Source: JACQFK01 sp041482015
GTDB lineage: Bacteria > Planctomycetota > MHYJ01 > JACPRB01
Direction of reading: 5' to 3'
Assembly (NCBI GenBank): GCA_041482015.1
Contig: JBGPCZ010000002.1
Location: 1-64,000 of the forward strand
Length of the DNA: 64,000 nucleotides
Made by a program: the position numbers and the translations under genes. Positions 40,181 to 50,193 of this stretch are shown here, piece after piece (position 1 is the first letter of the stretch; the number at the start of each line of letters is the position of its first letter). The notes under the pieces were generated by a model. That model ran no database searches. It saw nothing but the letters and a program-made list of their open reading frames with translations, and was not told where the DNA came from.

Positions 40181-41038
40181 CTACCGCTTTCGGAGGAGCG
40201 GCTTGCCGGCGAGGAAGAGCTCGAGGTCGCGGCGCAGGTCGCGCGCGGTCTTGTACCGGCCGTCGGGATTGATTGCCATCATGCGGTGGACGATCGCCTC
40301 GAGCGCCTGCGGGAGCGCGGGACGGCGGAGCCGGAGCGACGGGCGCGGTTTCTCGAGGTGCTTGCGGATGACCGAGTCGGGGGACCGCCCCTCGAACGGC
40401 CGCTTCCCCGTCAGCGCCTGGAAGAGCGTGACCCCGAGCGAGTAGAGATCCGAGCGGCCGTCGGCGGACAGCCCCTGGGCCTGCTCGGGAGACACGTAGA
40501 AGGGCGTACCCATCACGCTCCCGTCCTCGTTCTTCTCGCGCTGCCCCACGTCCTGCGCGAGCCCGAAGTCGGTGATCTTGATCTGCCCGCGCCGGCCGAG
40601 CAGGATGTTGCCCGGCTTGATGTCGCGGTGGACGACGCCCGCCGCGTGCGCGTGCTCGAGGGCGCGGGCGACCTCGATCGCGACCTGCGCGGCCCGGCGC
40701 GGCGGGAGCGGGCCCTTGCGGCGGAGGTGGACGTCGAGGTCCTCGCCCTCCACGTACTCCATGACGATGAAGAGGCGGCCGTTCTCCTCGTCGACGTCGT
40801 GGATGGTCACGATGTTCTCGTGGTCGAGGCGCGCGGCGGCGATCGCCTCCTTCTCGAAGCGCGAGAGCTCCTCGGGGTCGCTCGAGAGGTCGCGCGACAG
40901 GATCTTGATCGCCACGCGCCGCTTGAGGAAGAGGTGCTCTCCGAGGTAGACGCTGCCCATCCCGCCCTTCCCGATGAACTGGAGCAGGCGGCACTTGCCG
41001 AAGGACTGGCCGATGAGCGGCGCGGACGTGGGTTCCAT
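40181..41038 (-). CDS. Hanks-type serine/threonine protein kinase, soluble
   Basis: The 285-residue protein is a complete kinase domain without membrane helix or extra domains: Gly loop GKGGMGSV (23-30), K45 in VAIKIL, HRD at 137-139 with IKPGN, DFG at 157-159, GTPFYVSPEQ and a closing R in the lobe (GRYKTARDLRRDLE). Catalytic residues are intact, so it should be active. It forms a unit with the GIDE-like gene downstream and has a good promoter upstream. Substrates unknown. Confidence 0.93.
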   Translation of the reverse strand: MEPTSAPLIGQSFGKCRLLQFIGKGGMGSVYLGEHLFLKRRVAIKILSRDLSSDPEELSRFEKEAIAAARLDHENIVTIHDVDEENGRLFIVMEYVEGEDLDVHLRRKGPLPPRRAAQVAIEVARALEHAHAAGVVHRDIKPGNILLGRRGQIKITDFGLAQDVGQREKNEDGSVMGTPFYVSPEQAQGLSADGRSDLYSLGVTLFQALTGKRPFEGRSPDSVIRKHLEKPRPSLRLRRPALPQALEAIVHRMMAINPDGRYKTARDLRRDLELFLAGKPLLRKR

Positions 41039-41078
41039 GGGAAAAACTTACCCCTCTCTCCAGGTTTGAGGCGCGCGC

Positions 41079-41106
41079 ATTATATCAGCGGCCCGGGGGA
41101 GTTCAA
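41079..41106 (-). promoter_or_regulatory. Promoter of the 41038 kinase gene
   Basis: On the minus strand TTGAAC (41106-41101) and a perfect TATAAT (41084-41079) are 16 bases apart. The start would lie near 41072, leaving about 34 bases of leader with a GGAGAGAGGGG ribosome site. Confidence 0.6.
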
Positions 41107-41163
41107 GGCCAAAGAAGGCCGGGAAGATTCGCCGCAAAGGAGAGAACCTCTTTGTGACGGTTC

Positions 41164-42975
<1,812 letters not shown>

Positions 42976-43002
42976 GGCTTCCCCTCTCTCTCCTCTATCC
43001 GT

Positions 43003-43019
43003 GTTATACAATTTATAAC
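43003..43019. promoter_or_regulatory. AT-rich dyad in the divergent kinase/sigma intergenic region
   Basis: GTTATA (43003-43008) and TATAAC (43014-43019) form an inverted repeat around a 5-base AATT-containing centre. The -10-like TATAAC/TATAAA hexamers it contains can be read on both strands, so it may be a shared divergent promoter core or an operator. It stands out against the GC-rich flanks. Confidence 0.45.
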
Positions 43020-43129
43020 ATACAACTTCCCCCCCGGCCACCAAAAAATGGATTTCGGTGTCAGTGGGGGTCTCGGCCAGCGTCGAGCGTAGTGGAGGTC
43101 CAAAACCTGCCTCGCAGATTTTGGCACTT

Positions 43130-43612
43130 ATGGACTGGCAGAAACTGGCGGGGACGTACGGGGACCGCGTCTTCCTGGTGGTGCGGAGCATCCTCCGGGA
43201 CGAGTCGCTGTCGCACGACGTCGCCCAGGAGGCGCTCCTCAAGATCGGGCGGGCGCTGAACGGGACGACCCCGGTCAAGGACTACGAGGCGTGGGTGCTG
43301 ACGGTCGCCGGGAATGCCGCCCGCGACGCCCTCAGGAGCAGACAACGGAGGCGCGAAGTGACCATCGAACAGGACGTCGTCGACGACCGGAGCCCCGACC
43401 GGGGTCTCCTCCAGGAGGAGTCGCGGGAGCGCGTGACCCGCGCCCTCGAGGCCCTGCCCGCGGGCGCCCGCGACATCCTCCTCCTGAAATTCCGGCAGGG
43501 CCTCACCGGTCCGCAGATCGCCTCGGCCCTCGGCCTCTCCCTTTCCGCCGCCTGGCAGCAGATGTCCCGCGCGATGAAACTTCTCAGGTCCAAACTTTCG
43601 GAGCCCACATGA
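43130..43612 (+). CDS. RNA polymerase ECF-type sigma factor
   Basis: I chose ATG 43130, where the sigma fold begins (MDWQKLAGTYGDRVFLVVRSI), giving 160 residues; a longer frame to 43058 adds 24 residues of poor quality. Region 2 contains LSHDVAQEALLKIGRALNG and AWVLTVAGNAARDALRSRQRRR. Region 4 contains LEALPAGARDILLLKFRQGLTGPQIASALGLSLSAAWQQMSRAMKLL, a clear helix-turn-helix. Its stop overlaps the start of the next gene (ATGA), whose product opens with an anti-sigma zinc motif, so the two form a sigma/anti-sigma pair. Confidence 0.9.
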   Translation: MDWQKLAGTYGDRVFLVVRSILRDESLSHDVAQEALLKIGRALNGTTPVKDYEAWVLTVAGNAARDALRSRQRRREVTIEQDVVDDRSPDRGLLQEESRERVTRALEALPAGARDILLLKFRQGLTGPQIASALGLSLSAAWQQMSRAMKLLRSKLSEPT

Positions 43613-45411
43613 GCTGTCCCACGGTCGACACCCTCGAGCGCCTCGCGCTCGGATTCCTCGACGACGAAGCGCCGGTCCGTTCCCACGTGACCGGCTGCGC
43701 CGCCTGCGCGAAGCAGATGGACGCGCTGGCCGGCGATCACGCGGCCATCGCAGCCGCGGCCAAGGACGTGCGCGTTCCGCGGATTGCCGAGCCGCGCCGC
43801 CGCCGCGCGCCCTGGCGTCCGATCGCCCTCGCCGCCGGACTTCTCGTGACGGTGCTGGTGGGAGTGATCCTGACGACCTCGAGTGTCGATCGCGCGACCT
43901 CTGGAATGCCCCCCGCCGAGGAAGCAATGAAGCGGAGTCAGTACTTCGACACCCCCATGGCTGACCCGGAGACGGTGTCGCCCAGATCCGCACCCTCGGT
44001 GACACCTGTACTCAAGCCGCCCCCGCCGCCCGCGTTGGAAGCAGGGGCGCGCGTGCCCGACAACACTTTCCGGGGCCCCGGCCTCAACCCGACCGTCGAT
44101 CCCACGAAGGACCCGCTCTCCACGTTCGCGCTCGACGTCGACACCGCGAGCTACACGATCGTCCGGCGCTACCTGAAGGACGGCATGCTCCCGCCCCCCG
44201 ACGCCGTCCGCCTCGAGGAGTTCGTGAACTACTTCCGCTACGCCGACCCGAGGCCGCCCAAGGGCGCCTTCCAGGTCATCCTCGAGGCCGCGCCCTCTCC
44301 CTTTGACCCCGATCTCCACCTCCTTCGCATCGCCGTCCAGGCGAAGGAGATCGCCGACACCGATCGCAAGGACTGCATCCTCACGTTCGTCATCGACGTC
44401 TCGGGCTCCATGTCGATGGAGAACCGCCTCGCCCTCGTCAAGCGCTCGCTCCGGGCCCTCGTCGAGCGGCTCCGCCCGACCGACAAGGTCGGCATCGTCG
44501 TCTACGGCACCACCGGACGGAAACTTCTCGACCCGACGCCCGCCAGCCGCCGCGCCGAGATCCTCGGTATCATCGACGAGCTTCGCACCGAGGGCTCGAC
44601 CAACCTCGAAGACGGCGTGAACATCGGCTACGACCTCGCCGCGAGGCACTTCAATCCGAGCGCGACGAACCGCGTCATCATCTGCACCGACGGCGTCGCC
44701 AACAACGGCGTCACCGACCCCGAGCTCCTCGTGAAGAACGTGTCTGACAAGGCGTCGAAGGGAATCTGGCTCTCGGTGCTCGGCTTCGGCATGGGAAACC
44801 TGAACGACGCGCTCATGGAGAAGCTGGCCGACAAGGGGAAGGGTAACTATGCCTACATCGACGACTTCAAGGAGGCGAAGAAGATCTTCACCGAGAAGCT
44901 CACCGGCATGCTCGAGGTCGTCGCCGCCGACGCGAAGGTCCAGGTCGAGTTCGACCCGCGGACCGTGGCGGAGTTCCGCCAGCTCGGCTACGAGAACCGC
45001 CGGCTCGCCCATGCGGACTTCCGGAACGACAAGGTCGACGCGGGCGAGGTCGGGGCGAATCACCACGTGACCGCGCTCTACGAGATCAAGCTCAAGCCCG
45101 GCGCCGAGGGGCGCCTCGCGACGGTCCGCCTCCGCTACAAGGAGCCCGACACGAAAGAGGTCGTCGAATCGCAGGAGTCGCTCGGCCGCGCCCAAGTCCT
45201 GGGCTCGGTGAACGCGGCCTCGCCCTCGTATCGCCTCGCCGCGACGGTCGCCCAGTTCGCCGAGATCCTCCGCAACGGGCCGCGCGCGAAGGCGGTGACG
45301 CTGGAGAAGGTCCTCGAGGAGGCCTCTCGCGCCTCGGCCGACCTCAAACACCCCGAGGACGCGGTCGAGTTCATGGAGCTCGTCAAGCGGGCCGCGGAGC
45401 TGAAGAAGTAG
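43609..45411 (+). CDS. Anti-sigma-type membrane protein fused to a YfbK-like VWA domain
   Basis: The 600-residue protein starts at ATG 43609 overlapping the sigma stop. C3 with H26-x3-C30-x2-C33 is the zinc anti-sigma motif; a membrane helix lies at about 71-90. After a Pro-rich stalk comes the YfbK N-terminal element (DPLSTFALDVDTASYTIVRRYL, VRLEEFVNYF). The VWA domain follows with MIDAS residues D263, S265 and S267 (FVIDVSGSMS) and STNLEDGVNIGYDLA and ICTDGVANNG, then a C-terminal YfbK-type region. VWA domains bind partners through a bound metal. The outer VWA probably receives a surface signal relayed to the sigma factor; the ligand is unknown. Confidence 0.9.
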   Translation: MSCPTVDTLERLALGFLDDEAPVRSHVTGCAACAKQMDALAGDHAAIAAAAKDVRVPRIAEPRRRRAPWRPIALAAGLLVTVLVGVILTTSSVDRATSGMPPAEEAMKRSQYFDTPMADPETVSPRSAPSVTPVLKPPPPPALEAGARVPDNTFRGPGLNPTVDPTKDPLSTFALDVDTASYTIVRRYLKDGMLPPPDAVRLEEFVNYFRYADPRPPKGAFQVILEAAPSPFDPDLHLLRIAVQAKEIADTDRKDCILTFVIDVSGSMSMENRLALVKRSLRALVERLRPTDKVGIVVYGTTGRKLLDPTPASRRAEILGIIDELRTEGSTNLEDGVNIGYDLAARHFNPSATNRVIICTDGVANNGVTDPELLVKNVSDKASKGIWLSVLGFGMGNLNDALMEKLADKGKGNYAYIDDFKEAKKIFTEKLTGMLEVVAADAKVQVEFDPRTVAEFRQLGYENRRLAHADFRNDKVDAGEVGANHHVTALYEIKLKPGAEGRLATVRLRYKEPDTKEVVESQESLGRAQVLGSVNAASPSYRLAATVAQFAEILRNGPRAKAVTLEKVLEEASRASADLKHPEDAVEFMELVKRAAELKK

Positions 45412-45425
45412 GGTACAATGGCTCC

Positions 45426-47540
45426 ATGGCGCCGGCGTCCCTGGCCTGCCCGCAGTGCCGGAAGAACTACAAGGTCAAGGAGTACGATCCGGCTCGCTCG
45501 TACAGCTGCCCGGCGTGCAAGGGGCCCCTCGTGGGCGAGGCGTCGCAGGCCCCTACGGTGGCCGTCAAGCCCGGGATCGGCTTCCGCGACGAGCCGCCGC
45601 CGCCCCCGCGCGAGATCCCCGTCCGCCTCGGCAAGTACCTGATCGACAGCGAGATCGCACGCGGCGGCATGGGCGTGGTCTACAAGGGCCGGCAGGAAGG
45701 CCTCGACCGCGTGGTCGCGATCAAGATGCTCCTCGGGGGATTCGCGGCCGATCCCGCGTCGCTCCAGCGGTTCCACCGCGAGGCCCGCGCGGCGGCGCGC
45801 CTCAGACACCCGAACATCGTCGCGATCCACGAGGTCGGCGATTCCAACGGCCTCCCCTTCTTCACGATGGACTTCATCGAGGGGAAGAGCCTCGACCGCC
45901 TCCTCCTCGACGGGCCGATGCGGCCGGAGCTCGCGGCCCGGCTCCTTCGCGACATCGCCCGCGCGGCCCACTACGCGCACGAGCAGGGGATCATCCACCG
46001 CGACCTCAAGCCGGGAAACATCCTGGTGGACGGCGAGGGGAAACCGCTCGTCACCGATTTCGGCCTCGCGAAGGACGTCGACTCGAAGTCGCTGCTCTCC
46101 GTGACGGGCGACGTCATGGGCACGCCCGCCTTCATGGCGCCCGAGCAGGCCGAGGGGCGCGTCCGCGAGATCGACCGGCAGACGGACGTCTACTCGCTGG
46201 GCGCGGTCCTCTACCGCATCCTCACCGGCCGCGTGCCCTTCGATGCTCCGACGGTGGCGGCGACGATCTACAAGGTGATCCACGAGTACACGACCGAGCC
46301 GGTCCGCCTCAATCCGCGGGTCCCCGCCGAGCTCTCGGCCATCTGCATGAAGGCGATGGACAAGGAGAAGAAGGGGCGGTACGCGACGGCCGGGGAGCTC
46401 GCCGACGACCTGGACCGCTTCCTCTCCGGCGAGCCGGTGGCGGCGCGGCCGGTCACGGCGTGGCAGCTCCTCCGACGGAAGCTCCGGCAGCAGCGGAAGG
46501 CGGTCGCGGCCGCGGGGGTCGTCGCCGCGATCGCGCTCGTGGCGATCGTCGCGATCCTCCTCGTGGGCGGCAAGAGCGACCTCGACCTGATCGAGGAGAA
46601 CCTCGCAAAGCCGGAGCTGCGCCTGACCGCGCTCGGCTCGCTCGTCGACGGGCTCGACCGGTTCAAGGACCGGAAGCGGGCCCTCGCCCTCGCGAAGGCC
46701 GCGATCGAGAAGGGGAGGGACGACGCCTCGCGGGAGCTGGCCTACGCGAAGCCCGTGGCGGATCTTGCGGAGGCGTACGCCGCGCACCTCCCGATCGAGA
46801 AGCCCGAGAAGCTGCGGATCCGCCTGGTCCAGCTGCTCGCGAAACTGAAATCGCGGGCGGCCGTGCCGGGCGTCGTCGACCTCCTCTACTCGGCTCGGGG
46901 CCCCGTCCGGCTCGAGGCGGTGCGGTTCTTCAAGGCGGTCCCCGACATTCGCGCGTTTCACGCGCTGGGGGCGCTCGTCTCCGACCGCGAGTGCGGCGAG
47001 GAGGCGCGGCAGGCGATCCAGCGGCTCTACGTGGGGAACGTGATCGCGTTCTACAACCCGTCGGCGGGGAAGATCGGGGGTGCGATCTCGGACCTCGGCT
47101 CGGCGATCGAGAAGTACAACAAGCAGATGGACGACCTGCTCCGCGAGACGGGGTCAAAGGGACCGAAGGACGGCGTGGAGATGGCGATTGTCGCGCTGCG
47201 CTCGCCCGACCGCGACGCGCGGACGAAGGCGGCGTACGAGCTGGGCGAATCGAAGGATGGCCGGGCGCGCGAGCCGCTCTTCGCGGCGCTCCAGGACGCC
47301 GACGACGGCGTGGCGCGCCTGGCGGCCGCGTCGCTCGCCGCGCTCGGCGCGGTGGAGTACCGCGACCGGATCGTCGAGCAGCTCAAGGCGCCGCGGGCGG
47401 TCGTCCGGCGGAACGCGGCCTTCCTTTTGGGGAAATCGGGCGACAAGTCCGGGCGCCCGGCGATCGAGTCGGCCTACAAGTCCGAGTCGGACGCCGACGC
47501 AAAGTACGCGATGGAGGACGCGCTGGTCCTTCTGCGCTGA
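45426..47540 (+). CDS. Ser/Thr kinase with N-terminal zinc ribbon and C-terminal HEAT-like repeats
   Basis: The 704-residue protein begins with a zinc ribbon (C8, C11, C28, C31) and continues with a kinase domain: Gly loop ARGGMGVV near 78-85, K100, HRD 191-193, VTDFGLAKD, and GTPAFMAPEQ. One membrane helix lies at about 358-381. The outer part is helical, ending in HEAT-like repeats (AAYELGESKDGRAREPLFAAL, RLAAASLAALGAVEYRDRIV, RRNAAFLLGKSGDKSGRPAI). It starts 14 bases after the VWA gene, with a TACAAT hexamer six bases before the ATG, so it may be transcribed both with the sigma unit and alone. Confidence 0.92.
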   Translation: MAPASLACPQCRKNYKVKEYDPARSYSCPACKGPLVGEASQAPTVAVKPGIGFRDEPPPPPREIPVRLGKYLIDSEIARGGMGVVYKGRQEGLDRVVAIKMLLGGFAADPASLQRFHREARAAARLRHPNIVAIHEVGDSNGLPFFTMDFIEGKSLDRLLLDGPMRPELAARLLRDIARAAHYAHEQGIIHRDLKPGNILVDGEGKPLVTDFGLAKDVDSKSLLSVTGDVMGTPAFMAPEQAEGRVREIDRQTDVYSLGAVLYRILTGRVPFDAPTVAATIYKVIHEYTTEPVRLNPRVPAELSAICMKAMDKEKKGRYATAGELADDLDRFLSGEPVAARPVTAWQLLRRKLRQQRKAVAAAGVVAAIALVAIVAILLVGGKSDLDLIEENLAKPELRLTALGSLVDGLDRFKDRKRALALAKAAIEKGRDDASRELAYAKPVADLAEAYAAHLPIEKPEKLRIRLVQLLAKLKSRAAVPGVVDLLYSARGPVRLEAVRFFKAVPDIRAFHALGALVSDRECGEEARQAIQRLYVGNVIAFYNPSAGKIGGAISDLGSAIEKYNKQMDDLLRETGSKGPKDGVEMAIVALRSPDRDARTKAAYELGESKDGRAREPLFAALQDADDGVARLAAASLAALGAVEYRDRIVEQLKAPRAVVRRNAAFLLGKSGDKSGRPAIESAYKSESDADAKYAMEDALVLLR

Positions 47541-47541
47541 C

Positions 47542-47769
47542 CTACTTCGGCGGTTCGTCGCCGATCTTCTTGAACTTCCGGATGTACTGGAAGGCGAAGA
47601 CCGCGCCGGCGCCAAGCGCCGCCGAGAGGAAGATGATCAGCGCGATCGGCATGTCCACCCGGAACAGCAGGAAGTGGACCTCGACCGATCGGAAGTTCAG
47701 GAAGATCCACAGGAGGAGCAGCGCGACGAGGGTCCAGCCGACGATCTGCCGGATCTTGGCGGCGTTCAT
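47542..47769 (-). CDS. LapA-like (DUF1049) small membrane protein
   Basis: The 75-residue protein has two membrane helices (about 10-26 and 40-61) joined by a short loop with the typical N-F-R-S-V-E-V-x-F-L-L-F element of LapA-domain proteins, and a basic tail (YIRKFKKIGDEPPK). In E. coli LapA acts with LapB in regulating lipopolysaccharide synthesis, but many small LapA-domain proteins have no defined role. It follows the lipoprotein gene by six bases and ends two bases from the convergent kinase gene. Confidence 0.8.
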   Translation of the reverse strand: MNAAKIRQIVGWTLVALLLLWIFLNFRSVEVHFLLFRVDMPIALIIFLSAALGAGAVFAFQYIRKFKKIGDEPPK

Positions 47770-47775
47770 CGCGGC

Positions 47776-48786
47776 CTACGGCTTGGCGGGGAGGGGGGCG
47801 ATGTCCTTCTCTTTCGCCTTCGCCTGGAACGCCGCCCGCAACTGGTCCACGTAGTCGCGGACCATGAGGACCACGTCGCGCGTGTGGCGCACGACGAGCT
47901 GTCCCTCGACCACCTGGAGGCGCACCTCCGAGAAGCCCCACGCGAACGGCTGGACGTGCGTCCGCACGTCCTCGACGAGCCGCTCGGGCTGGCCGTAGTT
48001 GGGCAGGAGGTCCTCCACGCGGACCGAGCTGTCGACGAAGACGGCGCCGGCCCGCGCGTACTGCGAGTCGCGGATCGCGCGCTTGTACTCGAGGATCGCG
48101 AGTTGCGCCTCGGCAAGGACCTGCAGGCGCTTCGCATGGCCGAGCTGACGCTGCGCGGCCGGGGTGTCGGCCAGGTTGAACTTCTCGTCACCGGCGGCGT
48201 AGGCCCCCGTGTTCTGGCGCGACTGCAGGTCGGCCTCCAGGTTGAAGACCTGCGTGTCCCACCACTTCTTCTCTTCCTTCTTGTGCTCGATCTGGTCGTC
48301 GAGCTGGGTGGACTTTCGGTACATCTCCTCGGCGTGGCGGCGGTTGAAGTACTGGATCCGCTCGTCCTGCCCGCGCGACTTCCAGTCGGCGAAGAAGAGG
48401 GCCATCGCGTAGTCGGTCTCGTCGCGCGTCGCGAGGCGCTGGGTGCGCGTCCCCTGGGGCAGCGCGTAATTGATGACCGTGACCACCTCTTCCCGGAGCG
48501 ACTCGTCCTCGTACATGTAGAGGAAGAACTCCTTGCGGACGTGGGCGTCGAGGATCCGGAAGTCGGCCGGCTTCCGGAGGAGGTGCTCCATGAGCGGCGG
48601 GGGAATCGCGTAAGGAAAGATCTTGGTGCTGTCGGTCATCCCCGGGTAGTTGCGGATCTCGGCGGGCTCCTCCACGCGGCTGGACCACGTGTCCCCCGGG
48701 GCGCAGGCGGCGAGGGAGATGAGGAGATAGGAGGAGATGTAGAGATAAGAGCCGACGCGCAGGGCAACCGCCGGACCGGCCATCAC
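47776..48786 (-). CDS. Envelope lipoprotein with helical body and N-domain-like C terminus
   Basis: The 336-residue protein has a signal peptide with a lipobox (LISLAAC near residue 28). The middle (about 60-235) is charged and helical (EEMYRKSTQLDDQIEHKKEEKKWW, QVLAEAQLAILEYKRAI). The end (about 245-320) reads FVDSSVRVEDLLPNYG, LVEDVRTHVQPFAW, VRLQVVEGQLVVRHT and VRDYVDQLRAAF, a pattern seen in secretin-type N domains of planctomycete proteins. A role in an envelope complex is possible but unproven. It sits between lysC and the LapA-like gene on the same strand. Confidence 0.7.
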   Translation of the reverse strand: MMAGPAVALRVGSYLYISSYLLISLAACAPGDTWSSRVEEPAEIRNYPGMTDSTKIFPYAIPPPLMEHLLRKPADFRILDAHVRKEFFLYMYEDESLREEVVTVINYALPQGTRTQRLATRDETDYAMALFFADWKSRGQDERIQYFNRRHAEEMYRKSTQLDDQIEHKKEEKKWWDTQVFNLEADLQSRQNTGAYAAGDEKFNLADTPAAQRQLGHAKRLQVLAEAQLAILEYKRAIRDSQYARAGAVFVDSSVRVEDLLPNYGQPERLVEDVRTHVQPFAWGFSEVRLQVVEGQLVVRHTRDVVLMVRDYVDQLRAAFQAKAKEKDIAPLPAKP

Positions 48787-48820
48787 GGAATCTCCTCCGA
48801 TCCCCCTATCCCCTGACGCG

Positions 48821-50140
48821 CTAGACGCCGTAAAACTTGCGGTGGAGGGCCTGGACGGCCTTCGGGCAGTCGGCGTCGTCGACCACGAACCCGATGCTGA
48901 TCTTAGAGGCGCCCTGGGAGATCATCAAGACATTTACGCCCGCCTCCTTGAGCGCCTGGAAGGTGTCGGCCGCGATGCCGGGCGTGCTCCGCAGCCCCTC
49001 GCCCACCACGCAGACGATCGCCTTGTCCTTCTCGACGGTCACCTCCGCGAATTGCCGGAGGTCGGCGACGGCGGCCTCGAGGTTGCGGTTGGAGTCGAGC
49101 GTCACCGAGACGGAGACCTCGCTCGTCGAGACCATGTCGATCGAGATCTTGTGGCGGGCGAAGATGTCGAAGATCTTCGCGAGGAAGCCGTGGCCCTGGA
49201 GCATCCGGGGCGTGGTGATGGTCAGGATCAGGTTGTGCAGGTTGTGGGCGATCGACTTCGGGCCCTTCGCGGCCGACTTCGCCTCGGCGACGATCGGCGT
49301 CCCGGGGTGGTCGGGCTTGAACGTGTTCAGGCACCGGACCGGGATCCGCTTCCGCACCGCGGGGGTGATCGTGGCCGGGTGCAGGACCTTGCCGCCGTAG
49401 TAGGCGAGCTCGCTCGCCTCGGTGAACGTGAGCGCGTCGATCGCCTTCGCGGTCGGCGCGAGGCGCGGGTCGGCGGTCATGATGCCGTCCACGTCGCTCC
49501 AGATCTCGATCTCCTCGGCGTCGCAGGCGGCGCCGATGATGGTGGCCGAGTAGTCCGAGCCGTTCCGCCCCAGCGTCGTGATGTCGCCGTTCTTCGTCTT
49601 GCCGACGTAGCCCGTGATGATCGGGAGCTTCGTCATCTTCGAGATGTGCCTCTTGATCTCCGCGTCCGCCTCGGGGAGCGGCTGGGCGCCGCCGAACTCG
49701 TCGTTCGTCAGGAGCCCGATGTCGAATGCGTCGTGCTGCTCGGCGGGGACGCCCGCCTTGTTGAAGAAGGCGGCGATGAGCCGGGTCGAGAATCGCTCGC
49801 CGAACGAGACGACGTAGTCGAGCGTGCGTGGCGTCAGCTCCTTGACGAGCGAGATCCCCTTGAGGAGGACCTCGAGCTCGGCCATCTCGCTCTTGAGGAG
49901 ATCGGGCGGCAGGCCCATCTCCTTGGCCGTGTCGTCGTGGCGCTGGCGGATCTTGTCGACGGACGGGGCCTGGCCCTTGACCGCCTCCTCGCCCAGCTTG
50001 AAGAGGTCGTCGGTGACGCCGCGGAAGGCGCTCACGACGAGGACGGGCTTCCGCGGAAGGCGGCCCTTGACGATCTCGACCACGTTGCGGATGCGCTCGC
50101 TCGTGGCGACGGAGCTGCCGCCGAATTTCATGACGATCAT
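48821..50140 (-). CDS. lysC: Aspartate kinase
   Basis: The 439-residue protein catalyses the first step of the aspartate pathway (lysine, threonine, methionine, diaminopimelate). Motifs: MKFGGSSVAT at the N terminus, SFGERFSTRL in the middle, GRNGSDYSATIIG (the Gly-rich nucleotide loop), IWSDVDGIMTADPR and YYGGKVLHPATI. Two ACT domains follow (about 295-440; VSTSEVSVSVTLDS, VNVLMISQGASKISIGFVV), which normally bind lysine or threonine for feedback. Monofunctional, with no homoserine dehydrogenase part. Length is usual. Confidence 0.96.
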   Translation of the reverse strand: MIVMKFGGSSVATSERIRNVVEIVKGRLPRKPVLVVSAFRGVTDDLFKLGEEAVKGQAPSVDKIRQRHDDTAKEMGLPPDLLKSEMAELEVLLKGISLVKELTPRTLDYVVSFGERFSTRLIAAFFNKAGVPAEQHDAFDIGLLTNDEFGGAQPLPEADAEIKRHISKMTKLPIITGYVGKTKNGDITTLGRNGSDYSATIIGAACDAEEIEIWSDVDGIMTADPRLAPTAKAIDALTFTEASELAYYGGKVLHPATITPAVRKRIPVRCLNTFKPDHPGTPIVAEAKSAAKGPKSIAHNLHNLILTITTPRMLQGHGFLAKIFDIFARHKISIDMVSTSEVSVSVTLDSNRNLEAAVADLRQFAEVTVEKDKAIVCVVGEGLRSTPGIAADTFQALKEAGVNVLMISQGASKISIGFVVDDADCPKAVQALHRKFYGV

Positions 50141-50193
50141 AGGGCGGACATTATTCGGAATGGGGCATCAGGAATCAAGCGGAAGTCGAGGCC

